Positions 24,691-33,287 of a DNA stretch of 64,000 nucleotides are shown one piece after another. Every line of letters starts with the position of its first letter. Positions within the stretch are counted from its first letter, which is position 1. This DNA comes from an uncultured Acidobacteriota bacterium (lineage in GTDB: Bacteria; Acidobacteriota; Terriglobia; Bryobacterales; Bryobacteraceae): assembly GCA_902826685.1 (NCBI GenBank), contig CADEFT010000007.1:124001-188000 (forward strand), in the 5' to 3' direction. The position numbers and the translations under genes are program-made. The notes under the pieces are model-generated. The model was not told the DNA's origin and searched no databases. It saw only the letters and a list, made by a program, of their open reading frames with translations.

Positions 24691-26000
24691 AGCGCCGTCA
24701 GTTCTTTCAAAGCGTAGCCGCCGGAGCCGCGGCGTCCCAATCGGCGCGCGCCACCGATTTATGCGCCTGCGCTCCCATGATGCAATCCGCGCAGCCCGCC
24801 GGAGCCAAGGCGTTCGAATCCACCGGTTCGAAATTCCGCATCACAGGCGTGAAAGCCTTTGGCGTTTCCCTCACACCCGACTCCGACCGGCCCTATGTTT
24901 TCGTCAAGCTCGAAACCAACCAGGGCGTGGTTGGTTGGGGTGAAGGCACGCTCGAAGGGAAAGCCGCCGCGGTGATGGCCTGCGTCGACGATTTCAAGGA
25001 ACTGCTGCTCGGCGCCGATCCCATGCAGGTGGAACATATCTGGCAATCGATGTACGTCCATAGCTTTTATCGCGCGGGCCCGGTCATCGGCTCGGCGATA
25101 TCGGGCATCGACCAGGCGCTGTGGGACCTGCGCGGCAAAGCGCTGGGGCTGCCGGTGTACAAACTGCTGGGCGGTCCCATGGATCCGCGCGGCGTGCGCG
25201 GCTACTATCACGTCTTTGCCCGCAATCTCGACGAACTGCGCAACGTGCGCGCCTCGGCCAAACAACTGGGCGTCACCTGCATGAAGAGCGGCATTCCCGG
25301 CTATTACGAATGGATCGAGACGCGCGCCTCCATCCGCCGCGCCATCGCCCAGATGGAGATGCTGCGCGAAGGACTCGGGCCCGACATCGACATCGGCGTC
25401 GATTTCCACGCCAAGACCAGCCCTTCGGTGGCCTCCATCATCATCAAGGAAGTGGAGCCGCTGAACCTGCTTTTCGTCGAAGAGCCCTGTCCGCCGGAAA
25501 ACGTGAAGGCCATGGCGCGCATCACGCGCCGCTCCACCACGCCCATCGCCACCGGCGAACGCCTGATTGCGTCCTACTCCTGCCGTGAGTTGGTGGAGAA
25601 CGGCGTAGTCGATATCATCCAGACCGACATCAACCACGTCGGCGGTATCACGGCTCTTTGGAAAGTGGGCGCGATGGCCGAACAGGCGGGTGTTTCCATC
25701 GCCCCGCATGCCTGCGAAGGCCCCATCGGCGGCCTGGCGACCGTGCACGTCGATGCCGCCACGCCCAACTTCCTGGTGCAGGAAATCTGCTCCGGCGTCC
25801 AGCCGCAGATGAAGGAGAAAGTCTGGGAAGAGTGGCTCGGGTTCCCGGCCATGCGCATGGTCGATGGCCGCTTCCCGCTGCCTCAGAAGCCAGGGCTCGG
25901 CTTCGATCTCACCGAAGACAAGCTGAAGAAGTATCCTTTTGGCGGCACCAAGCCGATGGCCCGCGTGTTTCATAAGGATGGGTCGGTGGCCGCCTGGTAG
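24687..26000 (+). CDS. Mandelate racemase/galactonate dehydratase-like enzyme with Tat-like leader
   Basis: A 437-residue enolase-superfamily enzyme. It starts MKRRQFFQSVAAGAAASQSA, a Tat-like leader. Capping domain motif VFVKLETNQGVVGWGEGT leads to barrel motifs WDLRGKALGLPVYKLLGG. Metal ligands are D239 (VDFHAK), E265/E266 (FVEEPCPPEN) and E291 (ATGERL). An Asp (TDINHVGG) and H341 (APHACEGP) form the second catalytic dyad, typical of acid-sugar dehydratases of the GalD type. The substrate is likely an aldonate or uronate, but this is family inference. Second gene of the two-gene operon; the upstream paralogue lacks these ligands. Confidence 0.87.
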   Translation: MKRRQFFQSVAAGAAASQSARATDLCACAPMMQSAQPAGAKAFESTGSKFRITGVKAFGVSLTPDSDRPYVFVKLETNQGVVGWGEGTLEGKAAAVMACVDDFKELLLGADPMQVEHIWQSMYVHSFYRAGPVIGSAISGIDQALWDLRGKALGLPVYKLLGGPMDPRGVRGYYHVFARNLDELRNVRASAKQLGVTCMKSGIPGYYEWIETRASIRRAIAQMEMLREGLGPDIDIGVDFHAKTSPSVASIIIKEVEPLNLLFVEEPCPPENVKAMARITRRSTTPIATGERLIASYSCRELVENGVVDIIQTDINHVGGITALWKVGAMAEQAGVSIAPHACEGPIGGLATVHVDAATPNFLVQEICSGVQPQMKEKVWEEWLGFPAMRMVDGRFPLPQKPGLGFDLTEDKLKKYPFGGTKPMARVFHKDGSVAAW

Positions 26001-26018
26001 GGCAGACTGAGGGTAGGA

Positions 26019-26144
26019 ATGTCGGAACAAGTTCAGTCTATCGTTGAGGCGGTTCGCGGCTTGGACTTACACCACGTCCCCACGTCCAGTGAGGAATTCA
26101 TCGGCAGAAAGAAAGAAGACGCAACGCTGGAACCCAGGCCGTGA
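26019..26144 (+). CDS. vapB: Short putative VapB-type antitoxin
   Basis: A 41-residue frame immediately upstream of a PIN toxin and overlapping its GTG start (GTGA). It starts MSEQVQSIVEAVRGLDLHH with TAGGA as a ribosome-binding site and ends in a charged segment (GRKKEDATLEPRP). It is too short to hold a full DNA-binding domain plus toxin-neutralising tail, so it may be a minimal antitoxin or a shortened one. The call rests on position and overlap; sequence similarity to a named antitoxin family is not evident. Confidence 0.5.
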   Translation: MSEQVQSIVEAVRGLDLHHVPTSSEEFIGRKKEDATLEPRP

Positions 26145-26536
26145 TCTTTGTTCTGGACGCGAGCGCTATGGTCGCGTTCTTGCGAGACGAGCCGGGCGCG
26201 GACATTGTGGCGCAAGCTCCGGACTCGCAAAGCTACGCGCACACACTCAACCTTTGCGAGGTCTTCTACGATTTTTACCGCGCTGCCGGCCGCGAGGATG
26301 CTCTGCGAGCGGTCGCGGACTTGGCACGCGTCGGCGTTAAAGAGAATTCAAACCTTTCCGCTGAAACCTGGCAAGCCGCCGGGACGATAAAGGCTACCTT
26401 GCGCCGCATCTCATTGGCTGACTGCTTCGCTCTCGAGTTGGCAGGCCGTTTCCAGTCTCTGATTCTGACGGCGAATCATCACGAATTCGACGCTCCTGCC
26501 GGACAGGCGATGTATAAGATTCGGTTCATCCGCTGA
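26141..26536 (+). CDS. vapC: PIN-domain toxin (VapC family)
   Basis: A 131-residue PIN-domain RNase. The first catalytic Asp is D6 (MIFVLDASAM), followed by E40 (NLCEVFYDF) and D94 (SLADCFALEL). The last acidic position reads TANHHEF, where Asn replaces the usual Asp. GTG start, coupled to the preceding 41-residue antitoxin. VapC toxins cleave initiator tRNA or rRNA when free of antitoxin. The pair lies between the enolase-superfamily operon and the convergent PQQ propeller gene, a typical solitary position for a mobile toxin-antitoxin module. Confidence 0.85.
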   Translation: MIFVLDASAMVAFLRDEPGADIVAQAPDSQSYAHTLNLCEVFYDFYRAAGREDALRAVADLARVGVKENSNLSAETWQAAGTIKATLRRISLADCFALELAGRFQSLILTANHHEFDAPAGQAMYKIRFIR

Positions 26537-26545
26537 TCGCCCGCC

Positions 26546-27730
26546 TCAGCGCACTTCAATCCGATACAACTGATCGTCGCTCCGCGCAAACAACGCCTTT
26601 CCCGAAACCGCAAACGAAGCCAGGAACCGCCCATCCATCTGGCTCTTCGCCAACACCTTGACTTCCTTGCCGGGCGCGATCACCGTCGTCTCACCCTCCT
26701 CACTCAGGAAGTAAATGCGGTCTTCGGCATACAGCGGCGAGGCCGAGTGGTTGCCGCCGATGCGCTCCTTCCAGTGAACCTTGCCCGTCTTGGCATCGGC
26801 ACTTACCGCCACCCCACGGTCGTTGACGAAATAAATTTCGTCCCCCACCAGAATCGGCGAAGGAGTCAGCGGAGCGCCGTTAATGCGCCAAGCCACATGC
26901 GTCTCGGTTACGTCGCCCTTGCCGCCCAGCTTCACCGCGATCAGCTCCGGTGTGTAGAAGCCGCTGCAAACGTACACCATGCCGTGGCCCGCCACCGGAC
27001 GCGGCACGTTCGAAAACCCATCGCCGTAGCTCACCGACCACAACGGCTCCCCGCTCGCCGCGTCATAGGCGATCGTACGATGCGCGCCAGGACTGACCAC
27101 GATCTCCCTGTCGCCGTCTTTCACGGCGAGCGGAGTGGCGAACGCCATATTGCTCGGCCGGTCCTTGCGCCATTTCACCTCGCCCGTCTCCTTGTCGAGC
27201 GCCATGGCGAACTGCTGATCGCTTCCATCGCAATTCAGAAACAGATAGCCGCCGGCGAGAATCGGCGAGTTTCCCGGCCCGTGCACATGCTGATAGGCAA
27301 ACCGCCGCCGCCAGAGAATCTTGCCCTCGGTGCTCACCGCCGCCGTCCCATGCGAGCCGAAGTGGACGAACACGCGGTCGCCGTCGATCAGTGGAGTCGG
27401 CGAAGCGTGCGTGTTCTTGCCGTGGATCGAGCCCGGCTCCACCAGCTTGAACACCTCGACATTCTGCACGATTTTGCCGGAGGCGATCTCCAGTTTCAGC
27501 AGCCGCAGGCTCTTGCCCTCTTCCTCGGAGGTGGTGAGCCACAAGTGCTCTTGAGCGATGGCGGGCGACGACCAGCCGGCCCCTGGAATAGCCACTTTCC
27601 AGGTGATGTTTCTGGTCTCGCTCCACTCGAGAGCAAGACCCTTGGCGGCCGAGTGGCCCTGACCGGTAGGGCCGCGAAACTCCGGCCAGTCTTCGGCGAG
27701 CAGTAGAAGGGCGAGATGAAGTAACGGCAT
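26546..27730 (-). CDS. Exported PQQ-like beta-propeller protein (BamB-like)
   Basis: A 394-residue protein starting MPLLHLALLLLAEDWPEFRG; the short hydrophobic leader suggests export. The WPEFRGPTGQG start and repeated blade motifs such as ALDKETGEVKWRKD, YDAASGEPLWSVSYG and SADAKTGKVHWKERIG place it in the PQQ-like/outer-membrane-assembly propeller family common in Solibacter and Planctomycetes. It has no visible catalytic motif for a PQQ dehydrogenase, so it may be a binding or scaffolding protein. The start overlaps the upstream transporter stop by one base (TAATG), indicating coupled expression. Confidence 0.82.
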   Translation of the reverse strand: MPLLHLALLLLAEDWPEFRGPTGQGHSAAKGLALEWSETRNITWKVAIPGAGWSSPAIAQEHLWLTTSEEEGKSLRLLKLEIASGKIVQNVEVFKLVEPGSIHGKNTHASPTPLIDGDRVFVHFGSHGTAAVSTEGKILWRRRFAYQHVHGPGNSPILAGGYLFLNCDGSDQQFAMALDKETGEVKWRKDRPSNMAFATPLAVKDGDREIVVSPGAHRTIAYDAASGEPLWSVSYGDGFSNVPRPVAGHGMVYVCSGFYTPELIAVKLGGKGDVTETHVAWRINGAPLTPSPILVGDEIYFVNDRGVAVSADAKTGKVHWKERIGGNHSASPLYAEDRIYFLSEEGETTVIAPGKEVKVLAKSQMDGRFLASFAVSGKALFARSDDQLYRIEVR

Positions 27731-29199
27731 TAAGCTCCCGCCATCCAGGCTCGCACCTTCGGCCACTGCTGCGCAAAGGCGATACCCGAAACCGCGGCAT
27801 AAAAGACGAAGCAGGCGATCAGCCCCACGGTTACGATCCAGTGCGGCCGCAGCGGCTTCGGCATCAGCGCCCGCGTCACATAGACGGTGTGCAGGGCACA
27901 TAGCGCCAGCGCAAAGTTCCACGTCACACCAGTCGCAATCGCCAGCACCAGCGGATTCGGAGTCAGCCGCAGCGCGATCAAGCCCCACAGCCCGTAGACC
28001 GCCAGAATGCCGTAATAGACCAGCTTCACCTGGTGGCCTTCGAACCGCCGCAGCCGTCCTACGCCGATCCAGATCACATCCGTCCAGCGCCGGCACACCG
28101 CATCGAGCTGGCTGACCTGCGTCGGCGCCATGATCAAAAACCCGCACAGAAGCGTCAAAAACCAGAAAATCTGCCCGTGCTGATTGGCGATGGCCTGCGC
28201 CGAAAGCGCCGCGACGGAGTTTCCGTCGACGTTTTCCACGCCGCGCACGAACTCATAGGAAAACATCGCCGGCAGCGCCATGCCGAGCACGCAGCCCGGC
28301 CCCCACAACAGGATCTGATCGCGATGAATCACGCGCACCCACTGCTTCCACCGCTTGAGCGAAGTGGCGTCGATCTCGAACACCTTGCCGGTGTGCGAGA
28401 GCTTGATGGTGCGCCCACCCACCGCGCTCGGCAGCGCACCCACCTTCGATCCCATGCCCCAGCCCTTGTCGCGCGTGTAGTTGGAAAACATCGAATTCGT
28501 CAACCCGCCGGCGCCCGCCACCGCGGCGAATGCCGCGAGCGTGGCCCAGTTGAATTCCCCTTCCGGAAACCGGCCGAATTGGAAGAGCCCGGATCCGATC
28601 TCCCACCACGTCGCCGGACTCACAAAGAACACCACGACGAAGATCAGGTAAGTGAGAATGACGACCAGCTTGGTGACCATCACCTTCTCGAGCGCGTTAT
28701 AGATCTTTCCGCCAAAAATCAATGGCACAAACGCCGAAAGGAAAATGAAATAGCTGATGGTCTTCACCAGCTCGCTGTCCGCCGCCCCCGGCAGCCGCCC
28801 CAGAATCACCGCCGCCAGCGGCACCGCCGCGTTCGACGAAAGATAGGGCCACAGACTGCCGAAATCGAACAGCAGGTAGACCACCAGCCAGAACACCGGC
28901 CCCGGCCACGTGCGGAAGAATCCCACGAAAATCGATTCCCCGCAGTAAAGCGCATACCGCATCACGGCGAGATTGAAGAACAACTGCAGCAGGATGGCAA
29001 GCGTGGCGATCCACATCACCGTGCCGCCATACTGCGCCGTCACCAGCGGACCGAACAGCCATTCCCCGCCACCGATATTGGCGCCCACCATCAACAATCC
29101 CGGCCCGATCAGCGATGCCAGCCGGACCTTGAATTCCGGCGGTGCTGGAAGCTCATCCTTCTCCCACGCGGCGAAGCCTTTGTCTTCCACTTTGGACAT
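27730..29199 (-). CDS. Nramp-like membrane transporter lacking the metal motif
   Basis: A 489-residue polytopic protein with roughly 11-12 hydrophobic helices. The first membrane helix reads IGPGLLMVGANIGGGEW (31-47), which matches the start of Nramp/APC transporters, but the metal-binding DPGN is replaced. The usual MPH(N) motif of helix 6 is not seen either. A soluble loop of about 50 residues (SHTGKVFEIDATSLKRWKQW) interrupts the middle. It is therefore an Nramp-related transporter that likely moves something other than Mn or Fe. Coupled to the downstream propeller gene. Confidence 0.72.
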   Translation of the reverse strand: MSKVEDKGFAAWEKDELPAPPEFKVRLASLIGPGLLMVGANIGGGEWLFGPLVTAQYGGTVMWIATLAILLQLFFNLAVMRYALYCGESIFVGFFRTWPGPVFWLVVYLLFDFGSLWPYLSSNAAVPLAAVILGRLPGAADSELVKTISYFIFLSAFVPLIFGGKIYNALEKVMVTKLVVILTYLIFVVVFFVSPATWWEIGSGLFQFGRFPEGEFNWATLAAFAAVAGAGGLTNSMFSNYTRDKGWGMGSKVGALPSAVGGRTIKLSHTGKVFEIDATSLKRWKQWVRVIHRDQILLWGPGCVLGMALPAMFSYEFVRGVENVDGNSVAALSAQAIANQHGQIFWFLTLLCGFLIMAPTQVSQLDAVCRRWTDVIWIGVGRLRRFEGHQVKLVYYGILAVYGLWGLIALRLTPNPLVLAIATGVTWNFALALCALHTVYVTRALMPKPLRPHWIVTVGLIACFVFYAAVSGIAFAQQWPKVRAWMAGA

Positions 29200-29207
29200 G
29201 AGTGGCT

Positions 29208-29213
29208 ATGGTA
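29208..29213 (-). promoter_or_regulatory. Candidate -10 box (TACCAT) for the transporter/propeller operon
   Basis: TACCAT on the minus strand ends 8 nt before the ATG at 29199, predicting a leaderless mRNA. Confidence 0.4.
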
Positions 29214-30371
29214 TCATCCGCCGATTCCAAGCAGCCGCGCCGCGTTGCCGCGATACACCTTGCGCAGAATCGCCTCCGGCAGCCCCAATCCGTAAATGCG
29301 CCAGCGTCCCTGCGGCGGCACCTTGGCGGGCGCATAGTCGAAGTATTCGTCCTCGGTTTCAAGGAACCGGTAGTAGATCTCATACAGCCGGTCGTTGAAG
29401 ATCTGCTGCGGGAATTCATGGCCGTTGGGCACGGCATCGGTGCCGAACAGGATCCGGTCCTGGTAGCGGTCAAAGAACCGCCGCGACGCGCGCGGTTGCC
29501 GCCCCAGTTCGCCGATGCGCGCGCCGATCTCGACGTGCATGTTCGGAAACCGGTCCAGGCTCCCGGCAACGTGCTTCAGATTCTCGGCGAAATTGCCCAC
29601 GTGCAAAGTGATGAAGTTCGTCTTCGGGTGGCGCGCAAACACACGATTCCGCGCCTCCAGCAGTTCGGCGTTAGACGGGAACCCGGGCCCATGGAACGAC
29701 CAATCGGGGTGGTTGTTCAACTCCTCGAACCGTTCGTTGAACCGGTCGGTGGGCAGAAAGAACGCCACCGGATCGGAGACGTGAATCGCCACCGGAATGC
29801 CCGCCGCCCCGCAGGCCTCCCACATCGGATCGAAGCGCGCATCGTCGATCTTCACCAGCGCGCCGGTGGTGACGTTCTCGCGCAGGTACAGGCCGAGCGT
29901 CTTCAGGACCTTCATCCCACGTGCGCCATCTTTCTTCGCCTGCCCGATCGCGTCCGCCTGCGCCCTGGCATAGCCCGGTTCCTTGACGCGATGCCACATC
30001 GGCTCGGTGAATGTCAGGAACCGCCCGGGATGCTTGCGGTCATAGCGGGCGATGGCTTCCTTCAAACCGTCGCCGAAACCGCCGGTGAGATTCACCAGCG
30101 TCCCGATGTTCTTGCGGTCCATGACGGCGAGCAGATCCGCGGGCGGCACAATGAACTGAAGGGCGCCGGTAGCCGCCACGCCCTTTTCGTACTTCGCCGC
30201 CCACGACAGATGCGCGTGGATATCGATCACCGGAAACCGCGCCCGGGTGATCTTCGTCTCCGCCGCCTCCAACATACTTCGGGGTTCAAACTGCGTCAGA
30301 TCGAGCGGCTGTTTCTGCGCCGCCGCCAACGGCGCCAAAGCGAGTGAAAACAAAGATCGTCGAGTCACCAT
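29214..30371 (-). CDS. Tat-exported amidohydrolase-family protein
   Basis: A 385-residue TIM-barrel metal hydrolase. The leader MVTRRSLFSLALAPLAAAQ is Tat-like. The barrel starts with FPVIDIHAHLSW (HxH metal site), continues with GIPVAIHVSDP and NFITLHVGNFAEN (further His) and ends with the conserved Asp in DRILFGTDAVPN. This is the amidohydrolase_2 type (ACMSD-like), which decarboxylates or hydrolyses ring or lactone substrates. It ends 14 nt before the transporter start on the same strand, so it may be part of the same operon despite that gene's own -10 box. Substrate unknown. Confidence 0.82.
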   Translation of the reverse strand: MVTRRSLFSLALAPLAAAQKQPLDLTQFEPRSMLEAAETKITRARFPVIDIHAHLSWAAKYEKGVAATGALQFIVPPADLLAVMDRKNIGTLVNLTGGFGDGLKEAIARYDRKHPGRFLTFTEPMWHRVKEPGYARAQADAIGQAKKDGARGMKVLKTLGLYLRENVTTGALVKIDDARFDPMWEACGAAGIPVAIHVSDPVAFFLPTDRFNERFEELNNHPDWSFHGPGFPSNAELLEARNRVFARHPKTNFITLHVGNFAENLKHVAGSLDRFPNMHVEIGARIGELGRQPRASRRFFDRYQDRILFGTDAVPNGHEFPQQIFNDRLYEIYYRFLETEDEYFDYAPAKVPPQGRWRIYGLGLPEAILRKVYRGNAARLLGIGG

Positions 30372-30379
30372 GGAGCCGA

Positions 30380-30385
30380 ATTGTA
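30380..30385 (-). promoter_or_regulatory. Candidate -10 box (TACAAT) for the amidohydrolase gene
   Basis: TACAAT on the minus strand ends 8 nt before the ATG at 30371; no Shine-Dalgarno is present. Confidence 0.45.
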
Positions 30386-30428
30386 GCAGCGCGGAACTTT
30401 CCCGGCCCAGTTGTCGTATGCAGCGGGT

Positions 30429-31676
30429 ATGGACCTCAGCCGCGTCTTTGCAGCATCTCTGTTTGCGGCCAGTTGCCTGCTGTCGGTCGTCTCCTGGTAC
30501 ACCACCCAGCAGGGCATGGCGCTTTACCTGTCACCCTGGTTCTCCCTGATGGCCTCGCTAGGCATTCAGGTGTCGCTGGTGCTGACGGCATGGCTCATCG
30601 GCATGTCGCGCACGCGCCGGTGGATGCTGATCGGCGTCTACGCCATCACGGCGACGGTTTCGGTGGCCTTCTCCTACGTCAGCCTGCATACCTGGTTTTC
30701 GGCGCGCGAGCGGCCCGCCGCCATCCAGCGCAAGCTCTACGATTCGCTCAGCACCACTGCCGCCAAAAGTGAGGAATTGCTGGCCGCCGCCATCACCGAA
30801 CAGCAGAAACACGTGCTCGCCCTCGACGAGATGACGGTGGCGGAACGAACCCAAGGATTCATCTCCAAGGCCCAGGACGCCGACCCTTACCTGAGCGAGG
30901 TGCGCGACGCGGTGGCCAAGGAGGCGCGTAGTTACAACGCCGGTTACCGCGAAGGCGGCGGAGAAGGTCTGCGCTATACGGCCTTTGAACGCTACGCCAA
31001 GCTCGGCCGCCAATCGCTTGAGAAACTGCAGACCGCCGAACGCGCCCTGGCCGGGTGGCGGGCGCAGCGCAAGCCGCTCGATGAATCGGACAAGCAACTG
31101 AGGGAGTTCGAGCAGTTCCACGCCGCTTTCCCTTGGACCGACATCGAACACAGCCTCCATAAGGGCTCCATCGCCCGGCCCTCCGCGCCGGCTTATTCAA
31201 ACTTTGTCGATCGCACCTCTTCCGGCCAGGAAGACCTGACGGTGGCCTTTGAGGAGCTGGCCTCCAACCCCGGGGGCCGCCCGTTGCTCGCCCTGTCGCT
31301 CGCGGCCTTTGTCGATATCGTGATCTTCCTGCTCGCTTTCAGCGCCGGCCCGCACCTGGCCGGATCGGGCGAAATGCAGTGGGTACGGGCCGCCTCCACC
31401 GTCGATTCCGCCGATCCGCAGTTGTTCCTGCGCCGCTTCCTGCGCAAAGTGGATGCCGACGAATCGGGCGCCGCGCGCATCGAATACGCCGGTCTTTCCG
31501 AAGGGGAGCGCCAATTGGTGATGGCGCTGGTGGGGCAGAATCAGGCCGCCATGGTGACCGAGGGCGACCGGCGAGTCGTGGCGCTGGACAGCGGTGCCTA
31601 TCAGAACATGCTGCAGACTTTGACGCGACCGTCAGTGCGCTTACGGGCGCAAAGAGCGGCCGCCGCAAGCTCCTGA
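30429..31676 (+). CDS. Membrane protein of unknown function
   Basis: A 415-residue protein. Three hydrophobic helices occupy the first 90 residues (VFAASLFAASCLLSVVSW, LGIQVSLVLTAWLIGM, LIGVYAITATVSVAFSYVS). A long helical, probably coiled soluble section of about 180 residues (KSEELLAAAITEQQKHVLAL and following) comes next, then a fourth helix (LLALSLAAFVDIVIFLLAF) and a soluble C-terminus. The layout resembles sensor or stress proteins with a periplasmic coil. No domain name recognised. A TTG at 30411 is an alternative start. It precedes the peptidoglycan-binding gene by 58 nt. Confidence 0.6.
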   Translation: MDLSRVFAASLFAASCLLSVVSWYTTQQGMALYLSPWFSLMASLGIQVSLVLTAWLIGMSRTRRWMLIGVYAITATVSVAFSYVSLHTWFSARERPAAIQRKLYDSLSTTAAKSEELLAAAITEQQKHVLALDEMTVAERTQGFISKAQDADPYLSEVRDAVAKEARSYNAGYREGGGEGLRYTAFERYAKLGRQSLEKLQTAERALAGWRAQRKPLDESDKQLREFEQFHAAFPWTDIEHSLHKGSIARPSAPAYSNFVDRTSSGQEDLTVAFEELASNPGGRPLLALSLAAFVDIVIFLLAFSAGPHLAGSGEMQWVRAASTVDSADPQLFLRRFLRKVDADESGAARIEYAGLSEGERQLVMALVGQNQAAMVTEGDRRVVALDSGAYQNMLQTLTRPSVRLRAQRAAAASS

Positions 31677-31719
31677 AATTTCCGCAAAATTCTGTGGATT
31701 TACCGGCGGGGTTTCGGGA

Positions 31720-31725
31720 TAAACT
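31720..31725 (+). promoter_or_regulatory. Candidate -10 box (TAAACT) for the peptidoglycan-binding/ald operon
   Basis: TAAACT ends 9 nt before the GTG at 31735. Confidence 0.4.
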
Positions 31726-31734
31726 GGATTTGCC

Positions 31735-32175
31735 GTGAGACTTGCCGCCATCCTATTGCTTGGCCTGATGGGGGCGTGCTGGGTTTACGCGGCGCCTCCC
31801 GCCGTTAAGCCAGGGGCGCGGCAGCCAGCCCGCAAGGGATACGTACGGCCGCAATCGAAAGCGGGCGCGGGCCGGTATCAACAGCGATATACCCGGCGGT
31901 GGACACCTCCACCGCGTCCGGTGGGGCCTCTGGTTCCGTCTGCCGAACGGTACAGGGAAATTCAGCAGGCGCTCACCGAGCGGGGCTATCTGGCGGGCGA
32001 TCCCACCGGTGAATGGAAGCCCGATTCGGTCGAAGCGCTGAAGCGCTTCCAGCAGGATCAAAAGCTGGAAGCGAACGGGAAGCTCGATTCCCTCTCGCTC
32101 ATCGCGCTCGGGCTGGGACCGAAACGGCCACCCGCCCCGGCGGCGCCCGCCGTCGCTGCCCAAACCCAACCATGA
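31735..32175 (+). CDS. Exported protein with peptidoglycan-binding domain
   Basis: A 146-residue protein with a GTG start and signal peptide ([18 protein letters not shown]). A basic, proline-rich linker is followed by a PG_binding_1 domain: [37 protein letters not shown] spans its three-helix core with the G-x-W-x-x-x-T/S-x-x-A pattern. It ends in a Pro/Ala tail. It probably attaches to the cell wall or spore-like cortex layer, with no catalytic domain of its own. The stop overlaps the ald start by ATGA. Confidence 0.82.
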   Translation: MRLAAILLLGLMGACWVYAAPPAVKPGARQPARKGYVRPQSKAGAGRYQQRYTRRWTPPPRPVGPLVPSAERYREIQQALTERGYLAGDPTGEWKPDSVEALKRFQQDQKLEANGKLDSLSLIALGLGPKRPPAPAAPAVAAQTQP

Positions 32176-33278
32176 TCATTGGCGTTCCGAAAGAAATCAA
32201 AGACCATGAGGCGCGCGTCGGGCTCGTCCCGAGCGGTGTCAGTGCGCTCAAAGAACACGGCCATCGCGTGCTCGTGGAAGCGGGCGCGGGCGAAGCCAGT
32301 TCCATCGCCGATCTGGAATACGAAGCGGCTGGCGCCGAGATCGTCCCCCTCGCCGCCAGCGTCTGGCAAAACGCCGACCTGGTGGCGAAAGTCAAAGAGC
32401 CGCAGACGGCCGAGTATTCCTATTTCCGCGACGGCCTCATTCTGTTTACGTATCTGCACCTGGCGCCGCTGCCGGAGCTGACGGCGAAACTCGTCGAAAG
32501 CCGCGTCAGCGCGGTGGCCTATGAGACCATCCGGGAGCTCGACGGCTCGCTGCCTTTGCTCACGCCGATGAGTGAAGTCGCCGGGCGCATGGCGGTACAG
32601 GTAGGCGCGTTCTACCTGGAAAAGCCCTTGGGTGGAAGAGGCATTCTGCTGGGCGGCATTCCCGGCGTCCGGCCGGCCGATGTCGTCATCATCGGAGGCG
32701 GCATTGTCGGCCACAACGCCGCGCGCATCGCCACCGGCATGGGCGCCGACGTTACCATCATCGATCGCAATTTGAACCGCCTCCGCCAGATCGACGATAT
32801 CTATAACGGCCACGTGATGACGCTCGCCTCCAACGCGCTCACCATCGAAAAGGCGGTTCGCAATGCCGATCTGGTGGTCGGCGCGGTGCTGGTGCCAGGC
32901 GCTTCCGCCCCGCGGCTGGTGCGGCACGATATGATCCGCAAAATGAAGAAGGGCGCCGTGGTCGTCGACGTCGCCATCGACCAGGGCGGCTGCTTCGAAA
33001 CTTCGCGGCCCACCACGCATTCCGATCCAGTCTATTTCGTCGACGGCGTGCTGCACTATTGCGTATCGAATATGCCGGCGGCGGTACCGAACACTTCCAC
33101 TCTGGGGCTTACCAACGCCACGCTGCCCTATCTTCTGGCGCTGGCCAACAAGGGACTCGAACAGGCGTGCCGCGAAAGCGCCGCCATCCGCGAGGGTGTG
33201 AACACGTGGCGCGGACAGGTGGTCTACCGGGCGGTAGCCGAGTCGCAAGGCCGCGCCTGGGGCGAGCCTCCCGGTTAG
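32172..33278 (+). CDS. ald: Alanine dehydrogenase
   Basis: A 368-residue enzyme matching Ald over its full length. Signature [23 protein letters not shown] is at the start, KVKEPQ near 74, the NAD-binding Rossmann motif [22 protein letters not shown] around 172-193, and the conserved [21 protein letters not shown] block near 300. It catalyses reversible oxidative deamination of L-alanine to pyruvate and ammonia with NAD in the cytoplasm. Translational coupling to a peptidoglycan-binding protein may tie alanine supply to wall metabolism, though that is only inference. Confidence 0.93.
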   Translation: MIIGVPKEIKDHEARVGLVPSGVSALKEHGHRVLVEAGAGEASSIADLEYEAAGAEIVPLAASVWQNADLVAKVKEPQTAEYSYFRDGLILFTYLHLAPLPELTAKLVESRVSAVAYETIRELDGSLPLLTPMSEVAGRMAVQVGAFYLEKPLGGRGILLGGIPGVRPADVVIIGGGIVGHNAARIATGMGADVTIIDRNLNRLRQIDDIYNGHVMTLASNALTIEKAVRNADLVVGAVLVPGASAPRLVRHDMIRKMKKGAVVVDVAIDQGGCFETSRPTTHSDPVYFVDGVLHYCVSNMPAAVPNTSTLGLTNATLPYLLALANKGLEQACRESAAIREGVNTWRGQVVYRAVAESQGRAWGEPPG

Positions 33279-33287
33279 GCCGATACG

